Below are positions 45,501 through 55,305 of a DNA stretch of 64,000 nucleotides, one piece after another (the first letter of the stretch is position 1; each line of letters starts with the position of its first letter). The notes under the pieces were generated by a model. That model was given only the letters and a program-made list of their open reading frames with translations. It was not told the DNA's origin and searched no databases. The stretch is taken from contig NZ_JANTHZ010000001.1 of assembly GCF_024752355.1 (NCBI RefSeq), positions 62,001 through 126,000 of the forward strand, in the 5' to 3' direction. Origin of the DNA: Ancylobacter mangrovi. GTDB taxonomy: Bacteria; Pseudomonadota; Alphaproteobacteria; Rhizobiales; Xanthobacteraceae. The position numbers and the translations under genes are program-made.

Positions 45501-45605
45501 GAAACGGCTCGCATTCAATGCGTCGCTTCTGCCCGCCTTTCCACGCACCCGCAAGGTCGACAATGGACAAGGCCGTCAATGGGCATGGCCGACGACCCGC
45601 CGCAC

Positions 45606-47507
45606 CTAGCCCGCCGGCGACTGTCCGCCCAGCGCCCGGAGCGCGTTGAGGATCACCGCGACGTCGATCGCCTCCTGCGCCAGCGCCCCCTGCACCGGGC
45701 TCAGCAGGCCGGCGGCGGCGAACCCCATGGCGAGGAAGGACAGGCCGATGCCGGCCAGCACGCTCTGCCGCGCGATGGCGAGCGAGCGGCGGGCGATGCC
45801 CATCGCCTCGCCCAGCCGGTCCAGCCGGTCGGTCATCAGCACTGCGTCGGCGGCCTCCGAGGAGGCGGCAGCGCCGCGCGCGCCCATGGAGACGCCGAGC
45901 GTCGCGGCGGCGAGCGCGGGCGCGTCGTTGACGCCGTCACCGAGCATCATCACCGGCCCGCGCCTGCGCTCCTCTTCGATAATGGCAACCTTGTCCTGCG
46001 GGCGGAGCTCGGCCTTCACCGCGTCCACGCCGAGCGCCGCGCCGATGCGCTCGGCGACGTCACGCCGGTCGCCCGAGGCGAGGACGATGCGGCTCACCCC
46101 CTGCCGGCGCCAGGCACCGAGCGCGTCCATCGCCTCGGCGCGCAGCCCGTCCTCCAGCAGCATCAGGCCCCCCGGCCGGCCGTCGACGGCGACCGCCACA
46201 CGCAGCGTGCCCGGCAGGCGGGAGCCGCCCTCCTCGAAGCCCGCGCTCGCCCGGCGCACATAGGAGACGCCGCCGACGCGTACCCGGTGCCCGTCCACCT
46301 CGCCTTCCACGCCCTCGCCGGGCGCTTCCTCCACATGGCTCGGCGGGGTGAGCGCGAGACCGCGCGCCTGCGCCGCGTTCACCAGCGCGGAGGCGACCAC
46401 GTGCTTCGAGGCCTGGTCGACCGAGGCGGCGAGGCGCAGCACCTCGTCGGCGGATGCTTGGCCGAAGGTCTCGATCCTCACCAGTCCGGCGCGGCCATAG
46501 GTCAGGGTGCCGGTCTTGTCGACGACCGCGGTGCGGATGCCGGCCAGCGCCTCCAGCGCGCCGCCGCCCTTCACCAGCACGCCGCGCTTCGCCGCCCGCG
46601 AGACGCCGGCGATAAGCGCCACCGGCACGGCGAGGATGAGCGGGCACGGGGTCGCGGTGACCAGCACGGCGAGCGCGCGCACCGGATCGCCGCTGACGAG
46701 ATAGGCGCCGCCCGCGATCACCAGCACCACGGCGAGGAAGACCAGCGCATAGCGGTCCGCGAGGCGGCCGATCGGCGCCTTGGCATCGCGCGCCGCCTCA
46801 ACCAGCCGCACGATGCCGGCATAGGTGCTCTCCGCCGCCGGGCGCTCGGCCACGAGATCGAACGGCGCGCCGGCATTGAGCGCGCCGCTCGGCACCTCGC
46901 CTCCGACGCCATGCGTCACCGGCAGCGCCTCGCCGGTCAGCGCGGAGAGATCGAGCAGGGCCAGCCCCTCCGCGACCCGGCCGTCGACCGGCACCACCTC
47001 GCCCTTGCGCACCAGCACGCGATCACCGGGCACGACCGCCTCGATCGCGACTTCCTGCAGGCCGCCCTCGCCGTATTTCATCGCCGCGCGCGGGGCGCGC
47101 TCGAGCAGCGCCTCCATCTCGCGCTGGGCGCGCCGCTCGGCGAAGGCCTCGAGATACTGGCCGCCCGCATACATGAGCGCGACCACCACGCCGGCGAGAT
47201 ATTCGCCGAGCAGCAGCGCGCCGCCCATGGACAGCGCGGCGACGATGTCGAGCCCGGTATCGCCGCGCCGCAGGCTGGTGACGATCTGCGCCAGCAGCGC
47301 CCCGACCACGGGCAGCGTCGCCAGCGCCCAGACCGCGCCGGCCGCCGGGCCGTGCCCCGCCGCCAGCAGCGAGAAGCCGGCTATCAGACCAAGGGCGGGA
47401 ATGAGGACGAGCAGCGGGCGGATCGTGCTCATCCACACGCGGCGCAGGCGAACCATGGCGGCGGACGGTTTCAGCGGACGCGGCCCGCCCGAGGCGCCCG
47501 GCGCCAT
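45606..47507 (-). CDS. Heavy-metal P1B-type ATPase with TPCP motif
   Basis: Metal-exporting P-type ATPase of 633 residues, without an N-terminal metal-binding domain. Core motifs are present: LTGEALPV, phosphorylation site DKTGTLT, MMLGDGVNDAPALAAA. The membrane metal site reads TATPCPLILAVP, i.e. TPCP rather than CPC or TPC-alone types; TPCP is reported for the P1B-5 (Ni/Fe) group, though this protein lacks the hemerythrin tail of known members. The usual HP of the nucleotide domain is HV (QASKHVVASAL). Cargo unknown; nickel or iron would fit the neighbourhood. Confidence 0.9.
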   Translation of the reverse strand: MAPGASGGPRPLKPSAAMVRLRRVWMSTIRPLLVLIPALGLIAGFSLLAAGHGPAAGAVWALATLPVVGALLAQIVTSLRRGDTGLDIVAALSMGGALLLGEYLAGVVVALMYAGGQYLEAFAERRAQREMEALLERAPRAAMKYGEGGLQEVAIEAVVPGDRVLVRKGEVVPVDGRVAEGLALLDLSALTGEALPVTHGVGGEVPSGALNAGAPFDLVAERPAAESTYAGIVRLVEAARDAKAPIGRLADRYALVFLAVVLVIAGGAYLVSGDPVRALAVLVTATPCPLILAVPVALIAGVSRAAKRGVLVKGGGALEALAGIRTAVVDKTGTLTYGRAGLVRIETFGQASADEVLRLAASVDQASKHVVASALVNAAQARGLALTPPSHVEEAPGEGVEGEVDGHRVRVGGVSYVRRASAGFEEGGSRLPGTLRVAVAVDGRPGGLMLLEDGLRAEAMDALGAWRRQGVSRIVLASGDRRDVAERIGAALGVDAVKAELRPQDKVAIIEEERRRGPVMMLGDGVNDAPALAAATLGVSMGARGAAASSEAADAVLMTDRLDRLGEAMGIARRSLAIARQSVLAGIGLSFLAMGFAAAGLLSPVQGALAQEAIDVAVILNALRALGGQSPAG

Positions 47508-47598
47508 GCCGGGCCCGGCGAGGATACAGATTGGAACAATTGAAAAGAAGAGCCTCGCGGCGCCCGGGCACGGTGCGCGTCCCGCCGCGCGGGAGCGT

Positions 47599-48093
47599 CT
47601 AGTCGGGCGTCGCCTCCGGTGCCGGCTCGGCCGTGCGGTCCACGGCGACGATCTCCATCGTGCCGGCGGGCAGCTCGATCTCGTCGCCGACCCACTTGCC
47701 GGTCAGCGCGCGGGCGACCGGCGAGACCCAGGCGATGCGCCCGAGCTTGGGGTCCGCCTCGTCCTCACCGACGATCCGGAAGGTGCGCTGCCGCCCGGCT
47801 GCGTCCTCGAGCGTCACGGCCATGCCGAAGGTGATCGCCTCGCCCTCCTGCGGGGGATCGACCGGCTCGGCGCTGGCCCGGCGCGCGCTCCAGTAGCGCA
47901 GCTCCCGCGAGGCGGCGGCTACCACGTCACGCTCGCCGCGGGCGCTGGCGGCAGCGAGCGCCGCACGCTGGCGCGCCGCTTCGAGCTCGATCAGCGCAAG
48001 GCCGCGGCGGGTGACGAGATTGCGCTCGGCACTGACCGGACGCTCCGGCAGCGCCTCGCCGCCGCCGTCTTCCTTCACGAAAGCGCGGCTCAT
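47599..48093 (-). CDS. GreA/GreB-like transcription elongation factor
   Basis: A 164-residue protein of the GreA/GreB C-terminal superfamily, which rescues backtracked RNA polymerase. MSRAFVKEDGG and LPERPVSAERNLVTRRGL form the typical start, followed by a shortened coiled-coil (ALIELEAARQRAALAAASARGE). The FKBP-like end carries GMAVTLEDAAGRQRTFRIVGEDEAD and WVSPVARALTGKWVGDEI. ATG 48093 begins the conserved region and has GGGAG upstream. Divergent from the DEAD-box helicase. Confidence 0.9.
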   Translation of the reverse strand: MSRAFVKEDGGGEALPERPVSAERNLVTRRGLALIELEAARQRAALAAASARGERDVVAAASRELRYWSARRASAEPVDPPQEGEAITFGMAVTLEDAAGRQRTFRIVGEDEADPKLGRIAWVSPVARALTGKWVGDEIELPAGTMEIVAVDRTAEPAPEATPD

Positions 48094-48160
48094 TGCGCGA
48101 GGCTCCCGGAGAAGAGGCGCGCGGCAGACCTGCGAAAACTCTTGACAGGACCGATTTCCA

Positions 48161-48188
48161 TTGACTTTCCGAGCATTGTGCCTATGTT
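48161..48188 (+). promoter_or_regulatory. Housekeeping-type promoter of the DEAD-box helicase gene
   Basis: TTGACT, a 16-base spacer and TATGTT give a good sigma-70 promoter, predicting a start near 48195 and a leader of about 110 bases before the helicase ATG. Long leaders are common for cold-inducible helicases. Confidence 0.6.
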
Positions 48189-48305
48189 GCGGCGCGTCGT
48201 CTAATAAATCCGACCGATGCGTTCCGCGCGACGACATTGCAGCCCGTTCCCGGTTACGGCTCGAGGGCGCTGGCAAGCGGTGCGCTGCCGCAGAATTGAT
48301 CCTAG

Positions 48306-49904
<1,599 letters not shown>

Positions 49905-49916
49905 GGCCCGCCTTCC

Positions 49917-50705
49917 TCACGAAGGCTTCGATGCGCCGTCCATGATGCGGCTGCGCAGATAGGCGACGAGATCGCCCCGCGCCCCGCCGGCATCCGCCGC
50001 CGAGGCCCAGCCGGAAAAGCCGATCTCCACCCGGTCCAGCGCGATCTTCGAGATCGCCGCCGACGGGCCGGGCGCGGCGGCGACGCGGGGATCCGCCTTC
50101 AGGAAGGCGAGCCCGTCCGCCATCACCCCTTCGATATCGGCGTCCGGCTTCAGCTCCAGCGAGAAGCTGAAGCTGCGCGCGCCATAGACCGACTTGTTGA
50201 CGATCGGCCCGCCCCAGACGCGGCTGTTGGGCATCAGCACCTGCACATTGTCGCCCGAGGCAATCTCGGTGGTGAAGAGCGACAGCCCCTTCACCGTCCC
50301 CGCCTGCCCGCCGACCTCCACCGCGTCGCCGACCTTGAACGGGCGGAACAGCAGCAGCATCACCCCGGCGGAGACGTTCTGCAGCGTGCCCTGCAGGGCG
50401 AGGCCGATGGCGAGGGAGGTCGCGCCCAGCACGGCGATGATGCTGGTGGTTTGGATGCCGAAGCGCTGAAGCACCGCGATGCCGACGAACACCAGCACCG
50501 AATAGCGTGCCAGGCTGGCGGCGAAGCCGACTATGGTCGGATCGACGCGGTGCGTCGCGCTCAGGGCGCGCGTCACCAGCCGCTCGATGAGGCTCGCCAC
50601 CCACCAGCCGACGATCAGCAGCACGACCGCGTAGAACACGTTGAGCCCGTGCAGGATCAGGACCTCGCCGAGGCCGTCGAGTTCGCCGAAATCGCTGAAG
50701 TTCAT
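49917..50705 (-). CDS. Small-conductance mechanosensitive channel (MscS family)
   Basis: A 262-residue channel that releases osmolytes on hypo-osmotic shock. It has about three transmembrane helices; TM3 is GATSLAIGLALQGTLQNVSAGVMLLLFRPF, Gly/Ala-packed as in MscS. The cytoplasmic beta domain starts FKVGDAVEVGGQAGTVKGLSLFTT with VLMPNSRVWGGPIVNKS. ATG 50705 has AGGGCGG upstream. It follows tfoX by 106 bp. Confidence 0.94.
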   Translation of the reverse strand: MNFSDFGELDGLGEVLILHGLNVFYAVVLLIVGWWVASLIERLVTRALSATHRVDPTIVGFAASLARYSVLVFVGIAVLQRFGIQTTSIIAVLGATSLAIGLALQGTLQNVSAGVMLLLFRPFKVGDAVEVGGQAGTVKGLSLFTTEIASGDNVQVLMPNSRVWGGPIVNKSVYGARSFSFSLELKPDADIEGVMADGLAFLKADPRVAAAPGPSAAISKIALDRVEIGFSGWASAADAGGARGDLVAYLRSRIMDGASKPS

Positions 50706-50811
50706 GCCGCCCGCCCTGGCTCGAATCCGCTCCGCAGGCACCAAGGTAGGCATCGCGCGGCGGCGGGAGCAAGCGCGAGGGTTACGCGCGGGCCTTGCGT
50801 TCGGCGTCCCT

Positions 50812-51186
50812 TCAGGCGGGCAGTGTGCCCCGCCGGGCGGCGCCCCGCCCTTTTGCGCGCGGGCGCTTCGCCCCCGCGGCCATGCGCGCGATGCCGAGCG
50901 CCGTGCAGGCGAGCTCGGCCGCGTCGTCGGCATCGTCCAGCGCCGCCTCGGGCAGCGACCAGTAGGCGACCGTCACCGCGCGGCCCTTCGCCTCATAGAC
51001 GAACGGCTCCGCCCCGCGCGCGGCCAGCGCCCGGGCGAAGTCCTCGTCGGTCTTGAGATAGATGCGCCCCTTGATGACGAGCGCGAACATCATCCCGTCG
51101 GCATAGACGCCGAGACCGCCGAACAGGCGCCGGCAGCGCACCGGACCGAAGGCTGCGAAGATGTCCGCGACCGCCGCCTCGTCCAT
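50812..51186 (-). CDS. TfoX N-terminal-domain protein
   Basis: A 124-residue protein with the TfoX_N fold: VRCRRLFGGLGVYADGMMFALV, IYLKTDEDF, EPFVYEAKGRAVTVAYWSLPE. In gammaproteobacteria such domains belong to competence regulators; stand-alone alphaproteobacterial versions are uncharacterised. The basic tail (AKRPRAKGRGAARR) might bind nucleic acid. It starts 33 bp after sufA, so it may ride on the suf transcript. Confidence 0.88.
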   Translation of the reverse strand: MDEAAVADIFAAFGPVRCRRLFGGLGVYADGMMFALVIKGRIYLKTDEDFARALAARGAEPFVYEAKGRAVTVAYWSLPEAALDDADDAAELACTALGIARMAAGAKRPRAKGRGAARRGTLPA

Positions 51187-51219
51187 GAGATGCGCTCCCG
51201 CGCGGCGCTCCGGCCGGGA

Positions 51220-51603
51220 TCAGGCGCCGACCGAGGCCTCCGGCCGGGCCGGCGTGATGGCGACCGATTCGCCGCAGCCGCAGGCCGAGGTCTGGTTCGG
51301 GTTGTTGAACACGAACTGGGCGGCGAGCTTGTCGGTGCGGAAATCCATCTCGGTGCCGAGCAGATACAGCACCGCCTTCGGATCGATGAGCACCTTCACG
51401 CCCTTGTCCTCGACGACCTCGTCGAAACGCCCGGCCTGCTCGGCGAATTCCATCGTGTATTCCATGCCGGCGCAGCCGCCGTTCTTCACGCCCACGCGCA
51501 GGCCGATCACGGGCCTGTCGGAACGCTCGATGATGCTGCGCACGCGCGCCGCCGCGGCGTCGGTGAGACGCATCACGGGCGGACGGGAACGGGTCTCGGT
51601 CAT
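51220..51603 (-). CDS. sufA: A-type Fe-S carrier SufA/HesB-IscA family
   Basis: Carries Fe-S clusters from the SufBCD scaffold to target proteins. The 127-residue product has the three conserved Cys: NGGCAGMEY and the C-terminal SACGCGESV. Length is normal. ATG 51603. It is separated from the VOC gene by 148 bp that contain no recognisable gene, so it may also have its own promoter. Confidence 0.95.
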   Translation of the reverse strand: MTETRSRPPVMRLTDAAAARVRSIIERSDRPVIGLRVGVKNGGCAGMEYTMEFAEQAGRFDEVVEDKGVKVLIDPKAVLYLLGTEMDFRTDKLAAQFVFNNPNQTSACGCGESVAITPARPEASVGA

Positions 51604-51751
51604 TTACGCTCGTCTCCACATCGGCGCCGGTTCAAGGCCGGCGGATCGGTACGCCTAAGATGGGGCACTCCGCGGTCCGGTACAAGTCAGGGCGTCTGCG
51701 CAGCGGCCGGGCGCGGGACGCAAGGCTTGCCAGCCTGCGCGGCTTCCGGCG

Positions 51752-52183
51752 TCAGTAGTTCAGCCACAGGCCGGGCGTGGCGAGTTCGACGAGATTGGCG
51801 TCCGGGTCGCGGAAGTAGAGGCTGATGCCGCCCCCACCCCAGTCGACCCGGCTCTCGATCGTCACCCCCTGCCCGGTCAGATGGGCCTGCCACGCCTCTA
51901 CCGACCCGGCAGGGATCGCCAGCGCGTAGTGCAGCGGCCCGTGGCCGTCATGGGGCGGAATGGTGCCGCCGTCGAGCTCGACCGGCTCCAGCGTGCCGCC
52001 GCGCGTGAACAGCAGCAGCACGCTCGCCGGCCCGGCATTGTAGGCGCAGAAGCGGGTGTCGGCGACCATGGGCTCAAGCCCCAGCACGCGCTCATAGAAG
52101 TCGCGGGCACGGGCGAGGTCGTCGACATAGAGCCCGGTTTCGAGAACGCCGGTGATCGGAGGCATGCCCGCCCGGCCCGGCAT
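51752..52183 (-). CDS. VOC (glyoxalase/bleomycin-resistance) family protein inside the suf operon
   Basis: A 143-residue vicinal-oxygen-chelate protein with two beta-alpha-beta-beta-beta units: VLETGLYVDDLARARDFYERVL, then HYALAIPAGSVEAWQAHL and ISLYFRDPDANLVELATPG. A metal-site His (GHGPLHYAL) and Glu (NLVELAT) are visible, so a divalent-metal enzyme is possible; substrate unknown. ATG 52183 with GGTGAG is preferred over a GTG overlapping the sufT stop. Its place between sufT and sufA is unusual. Confidence 0.88.
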   Translation of the reverse strand: MPGRAGMPPITGVLETGLYVDDLARARDFYERVLGLEPMVADTRFCAYNAGPASVLLLFTRGGTLEPVELDGGTIPPHDGHGPLHYALAIPAGSVEAWQAHLTGQGVTIESRVDWGGGGISLYFRDPDANLVELATPGLWLNY

Positions 52184-52188
52184 CGAAC

Positions 52189-52578
52189 TCACCAGAGATT
52201 GAGCGCCAGCCGCGCCTCTTCCGACATCCGCCCCTGGTCCCAGGGCGGGTCGAAGGTGAGGTTGACGGTGACGCCGGACACCCCGCCCACGCTCGCCACC
52301 GCGCCTTCCACCATGCCGGGCAGCTCGGCGGCGGAGGGGCAGTTGGGCGTGGTCAGCGTCATCTCGACCGCGACCTGCCGGTCGTCGGTGATGTCGACCT
52401 TGTAGATGAGCCCGAGCTCGTAGATGTCGACCGGGATCTCCGGGTCGTAAACGGTCTTCAGCGCCGAGACGATCTCGTCGGTCAGGCGCTCAAGCTCCTC
52501 CTGCGGGATCGCGGAATCGATCTCCGGCGCGTTCGGGCTGTCCGCGGCGGTGGCGCCGCTGGTCTGGGTCTCGCTCAT
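52189..52578 (-). CDS. sufT: SufT/DUF59 (MIP18-like) Fe-S assembly protein
   Basis: A 129-residue protein of the DUF59 family that helps Fe-S maturation in suf operons (SufT, called sufX in rhizobial operons). The core is VYDPEIPVDIYELGLIYKVDI and MTLTTPNCPSAAELPGMVE, with the conserved Cys, ending NLTFDPPWDQGRMSEEARL. A 25-residue acidic lead precedes it. Its ATG overlaps the sufS stop (ATGA). Confidence 0.95.
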   Translation of the reverse strand: MSETQTSGATAADSPNAPEIDSAIPQEELERLTDEIVSALKTVYDPEIPVDIYELGLIYKVDITDDRQVAVEMTLTTPNCPSAAELPGMVEGAVASVGGVSGVTVNLTFDPPWDQGRMSEEARLALNLW

Positions 52579-53831
52579 GCGAAAAGATCCTGAGCCTTGA
52601 TGAGGGCGTCGGCAAGCGCGTCGACTTCCTCATGCGTGTTGTAGAGCGCGAACGACGCCCGGCACGTCGCCGTTACACCATATCGCCCCAGAAGCGGCAT
52701 CGCGCAATGGGTGCCCGCGCGCACGGCGACGCCGGCGCGGTCGATGATGGTGGCGATGTCGTGCGGATGGGCGCCCTTCACATCGAAGGCGAAGATGGCG
52801 CCCTTGCCCGGCGCGTCGCCATAGATCTGGATCGAGTTGATCTGCGACAGCCGTTCCTTGGCATAGGCGGCGAGCGAGGCCTCGTGCGCGGCGATGCGCT
52901 CGCGGCCGAGGCTCTCCATGTAGGCCAGCGCCTCGCCGAGCCCGATCGCCTGCACGATCGGCGGCGTGCCGGCCTCGAAGCGGTGCGGCGGCTCGCCATA
53001 GGTGACGCCGTCCTCGGTGACGGTGCGGATCATCTCGCCACCGCCCTCGTAAGGCGGCATCTTCTCGAGCAGCTCGCGCCGACCGTACAGCACGCCGATG
53101 CCGGTCGGCCCGTAGAGCTTGTGGCCGGTGACGCCGTAGAAATCGACGCCGAGTTCCTGCACGTCGACCGGCATGTGCACCGCCGCCTGCGCGCCGTCGA
53201 CCACCACCACCGCGCCGACCTCGTGGGCGAGGCGCGCGATCTCCCTGATCGGCGTCACCGTGCCGAGCACGTTCGACATGTGGGTGATGGCGACGATCCT
53301 GGTGCGCTCGTTCAGGAGTTCCTTGAACGCGTCGAGATCGAACGCGCCCTCCTCCGTCACCGGCGCCCAGCGGATCACCGCGCCCTTGCGCTCGCGCAGA
53401 TAGTTCCACGGCACGATGTTGGAGTGGTGCTCCATGATCGAGAGCACGATCTCGTCGCCCTCGCCGATCGACTGGCCGAGCGAGGAGGCGACGAGGTTGA
53501 GCGCGCCGGTGACGGAGCGGGTGAAGATCACCTCCTCCACCGTCGGCGCGTTGAGGAAGGCGCGGCAGCGCTCGCGCGCCTCCTCATAGGCCTCGGTCAT
53601 CGCGTTGGCGAGGAAGTGCAGGCCGCGATGAACGTTGGAGTACTCGTTCTCATAGGCGAAGCGCATGCGGTCCAGCACCTGCACCGGCTTCTGGGCCGAG
53701 GCGGCGTTGTCGAGATAGACCAGCGGCTTGCCGTAGACCGTCTTCGACAGGATGGGGAAATCCTGCCGCACGCGGTGGACGTCATAGGTGCCGTTCGCGA
53801 CGGCGGGATGGATGGTGACCGGCTCGGTCAT
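52575..53831 (-). CDS. sufS: Cysteine desulfurase SufS
   Basis: Group II PLP cysteine desulfurase that supplies sulfur to SufBCD, 418 residues. Features are YLDNAASAQKPVQVLDRM, the persulfide-loop Cys in RAGTHCAMPLL, the PLP Lys in TGHKLYGPTGIGVLYG and HHSNIVPWNYL. No sufE is seen nearby, so a sulfur acceptor elsewhere or direct transfer is implied. Follows sufD after about 150 bp that hold a palindromic element. Confidence 0.96.
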   Translation of the reverse strand: MTEPVTIHPAVANGTYDVHRVRQDFPILSKTVYGKPLVYLDNAASAQKPVQVLDRMRFAYENEYSNVHRGLHFLANAMTEAYEEARERCRAFLNAPTVEEVIFTRSVTGALNLVASSLGQSIGEGDEIVLSIMEHHSNIVPWNYLRERKGAVIRWAPVTEEGAFDLDAFKELLNERTRIVAITHMSNVLGTVTPIREIARLAHEVGAVVVVDGAQAAVHMPVDVQELGVDFYGVTGHKLYGPTGIGVLYGRRELLEKMPPYEGGGEMIRTVTEDGVTYGEPPHRFEAGTPPIVQAIGLGEALAYMESLGRERIAAHEASLAAYAKERLSQINSIQIYGDAPGKGAIFAFDVKGAHPHDIATIIDRAGVAVRAGTHCAMPLLGRYGVTATCRASFALYNTHEEVDALADALIKAQDLFA

Positions 53832-53852
53832 GGTGCGGCCTCTCCAGAGGGC

Positions 53853-53955
53853 GTCATCCCGGACGAAGCGAAGCTTCGAGCCGGGATCGCGGGCCGACAG
53901 CGGCCCCTATTCCGCGGACGATCCCGGATCGCGGCTCTGCCGCGTCCGGGATGAC
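53853..53955. repeat. Palindromic intergenic repeat between sufD and sufS
   Basis: GTCATCCCGGAC (53853-53864) is inverted exactly at 53944-53955, and a second nested pair CCGGGATCG/CGATCCCGG (53881-53889, 53919-53927) lies inside. The wording GTCATCCCGGAC...GATCCCGG resembles the dispersed palindromic elements scattered between genes in many Hyphomicrobiales. Within an operon it could stabilise or attenuate the downstream message. Confidence 0.75.
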
Positions 53956-53981
53956 GACATCAACGGGCGGCGTGGCGGGCC

Positions 53982-55295
53982 TCAGGCCCGCGCCTTCAGC
54001 CAGCCTTCCGCACAGGCGATCAGCGCCTCGCGCAGGCCGTCATGCTCGACGGTCTCGATCGCCTCGCCGACGAAGGCCTGGACGAGCAGGCTCTGCGCCT
54101 CCTTGAGCGGGATGCCGCGGGCACGCAGGTAGAACAGCAGCTCGTCGTCGATGGCGCCGCAGGTGGCGCCATGGCCGCACTGCACGTCGTCGGCGAAGAT
54201 CTCCAGCTCCGGCTTGTTGTCCATCTCGGCGTCGTCGCCGAGCACCAGAGCGCGGCTCATCATCCGCCCGTCGGTCTTCTGCGCCGCCTGGCGGACCACG
54301 ATCTTGCCCTGGAACACGCCGCGGCTCTGATCGTCGAGCACGGTCTTGAACAGTTCCCGGCTCTCGCAGCCCGGCACCTTGTGGTCCACGAACAGGGTCG
54401 AGTCGGAATGCTGGCGGTCCTTCAGCAGCGTGGCGCCGTTGAAGGCGATGTGGCTGTCCTCGCCCGACAGCGTCGCGTAGAGCGAGGTGCGCGCGACGGC
54501 GGCGCCCATGGCGAAGGTGAAGGTGTGGAGCTGCGTCCGCCGCCCGACCTCGAACAGCAGGGTCGAGAGATGGATCGCGCTCGCGCTCTCTTCCTGAAGG
54601 CGCACCACGTCGAGATGGGTCTCGTCGCCGACATAGAATTCGGTGGCGCTGTTGACCTGGTAGGCGATGCCTGCCGGCCCCTCGAAGCTCTCGACATAGG
54701 TGAGCGTCGCCCCCTCGCCGACCACGACCAGCGAGCGGGCAAAGCTCGCCGCCGGCGCGCTGCCGGCGAAGACGTGGACAACGTGGATCGGGCGCTCGAT
54801 ATGCGCGCCGGGCGCGACCTCGAGCACGACGCCATCCTTCGCCAGCGCGGTGTTGAGCGCCAGCGCGGCGTCGTAGCGGCCGGGGACGATGCCGCCGATG
54901 CGCGCCGCCACGTCGTCGCCCGAGGCGATCACGTCGGCGAGGCTGCGCAGCGTCAGCCCTTCTTCCAGAGCCGAGAAGTCGGACAGCTCGGGCACCACCG
55001 CGCCGTTGGCGACGACGATGCGGCGGGCTTCCACCTCGCGCAGCAGCTTCGCGCGGGCGTCGGCCTCCGCGACGGCGGCGGTGCCGGCGACCGGAACCGC
55101 GTCGCGCATCAGCGTGCGCAGGTCGGTGTATTTCCACTCCTCGACGCGCCGGTGCGGCAGGCCGTTCTCCTCGAAGGAGCGGGCGGCGGCGAGGCGCAGA
55201 TCGCCCAGCCGGTCGTTCACCGAGGGGAGCTGGTCGAGCTCGGCGATGAGCGCCTGCTCGGCCGGCGTCCGGATCGGACGGATGTCAGCGTTCAT
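53982..55295 (-). CDS. sufD: Fe-S cluster assembly protein SufD
   Basis: SufD pairs with SufB and SufC to form the cluster scaffold. The 437-residue product has the N-terminal helical part (PHRRVEEWKYTDLRTL), the beta-helix core (LVVVGEGATLTYVESFEG, DRQHSDSTLFVDHKVPGCESRELFK), a VRQAAQKTDGRMMSRALVL run, and NKPELEIFADDVQCGHGATCGA with the conserved His/Cys. Tandem ATG codons at 55298 and 55295 follow AGGAG; the second has the better spacing. 10 bp after sufC. Confidence 0.96.
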   Translation of the reverse strand: MNADIRPIRTPAEQALIAELDQLPSVNDRLGDLRLAAARSFEENGLPHRRVEEWKYTDLRTLMRDAVPVAGTAAVAEADARAKLLREVEARRIVVANGAVVPELSDFSALEEGLTLRSLADVIASGDDVAARIGGIVPGRYDAALALNTALAKDGVVLEVAPGAHIERPIHVVHVFAGSAPAASFARSLVVVGEGATLTYVESFEGPAGIAYQVNSATEFYVGDETHLDVVRLQEESASAIHLSTLLFEVGRRTQLHTFTFAMGAAVARTSLYATLSGEDSHIAFNGATLLKDRQHSDSTLFVDHKVPGCESRELFKTVLDDQSRGVFQGKIVVRQAAQKTDGRMMSRALVLGDDAEMDNKPELEIFADDVQCGHGATCGAIDDELLFYLRARGIPLKEAQSLLVQAFVGEAIETVEHDGLREALIACAEGWLKARA

Positions 55296-55305
55296 CATCC
55301 TCTCC

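Noticed and set aside
45291..47543. A 750-codon plus-strand frame opposite the LysE and P-type ATPase genes
   Set aside because: Gln/Arg/His-rich shadow of two well-supported minus-strand genes.
48142..48165. TTGACA at 48142 as the helicase -35 element
   Set aside because: No acceptable -10 lies 16-19 bases downstream, whereas TTGACT at 48161 has TATGTT at the right distance.
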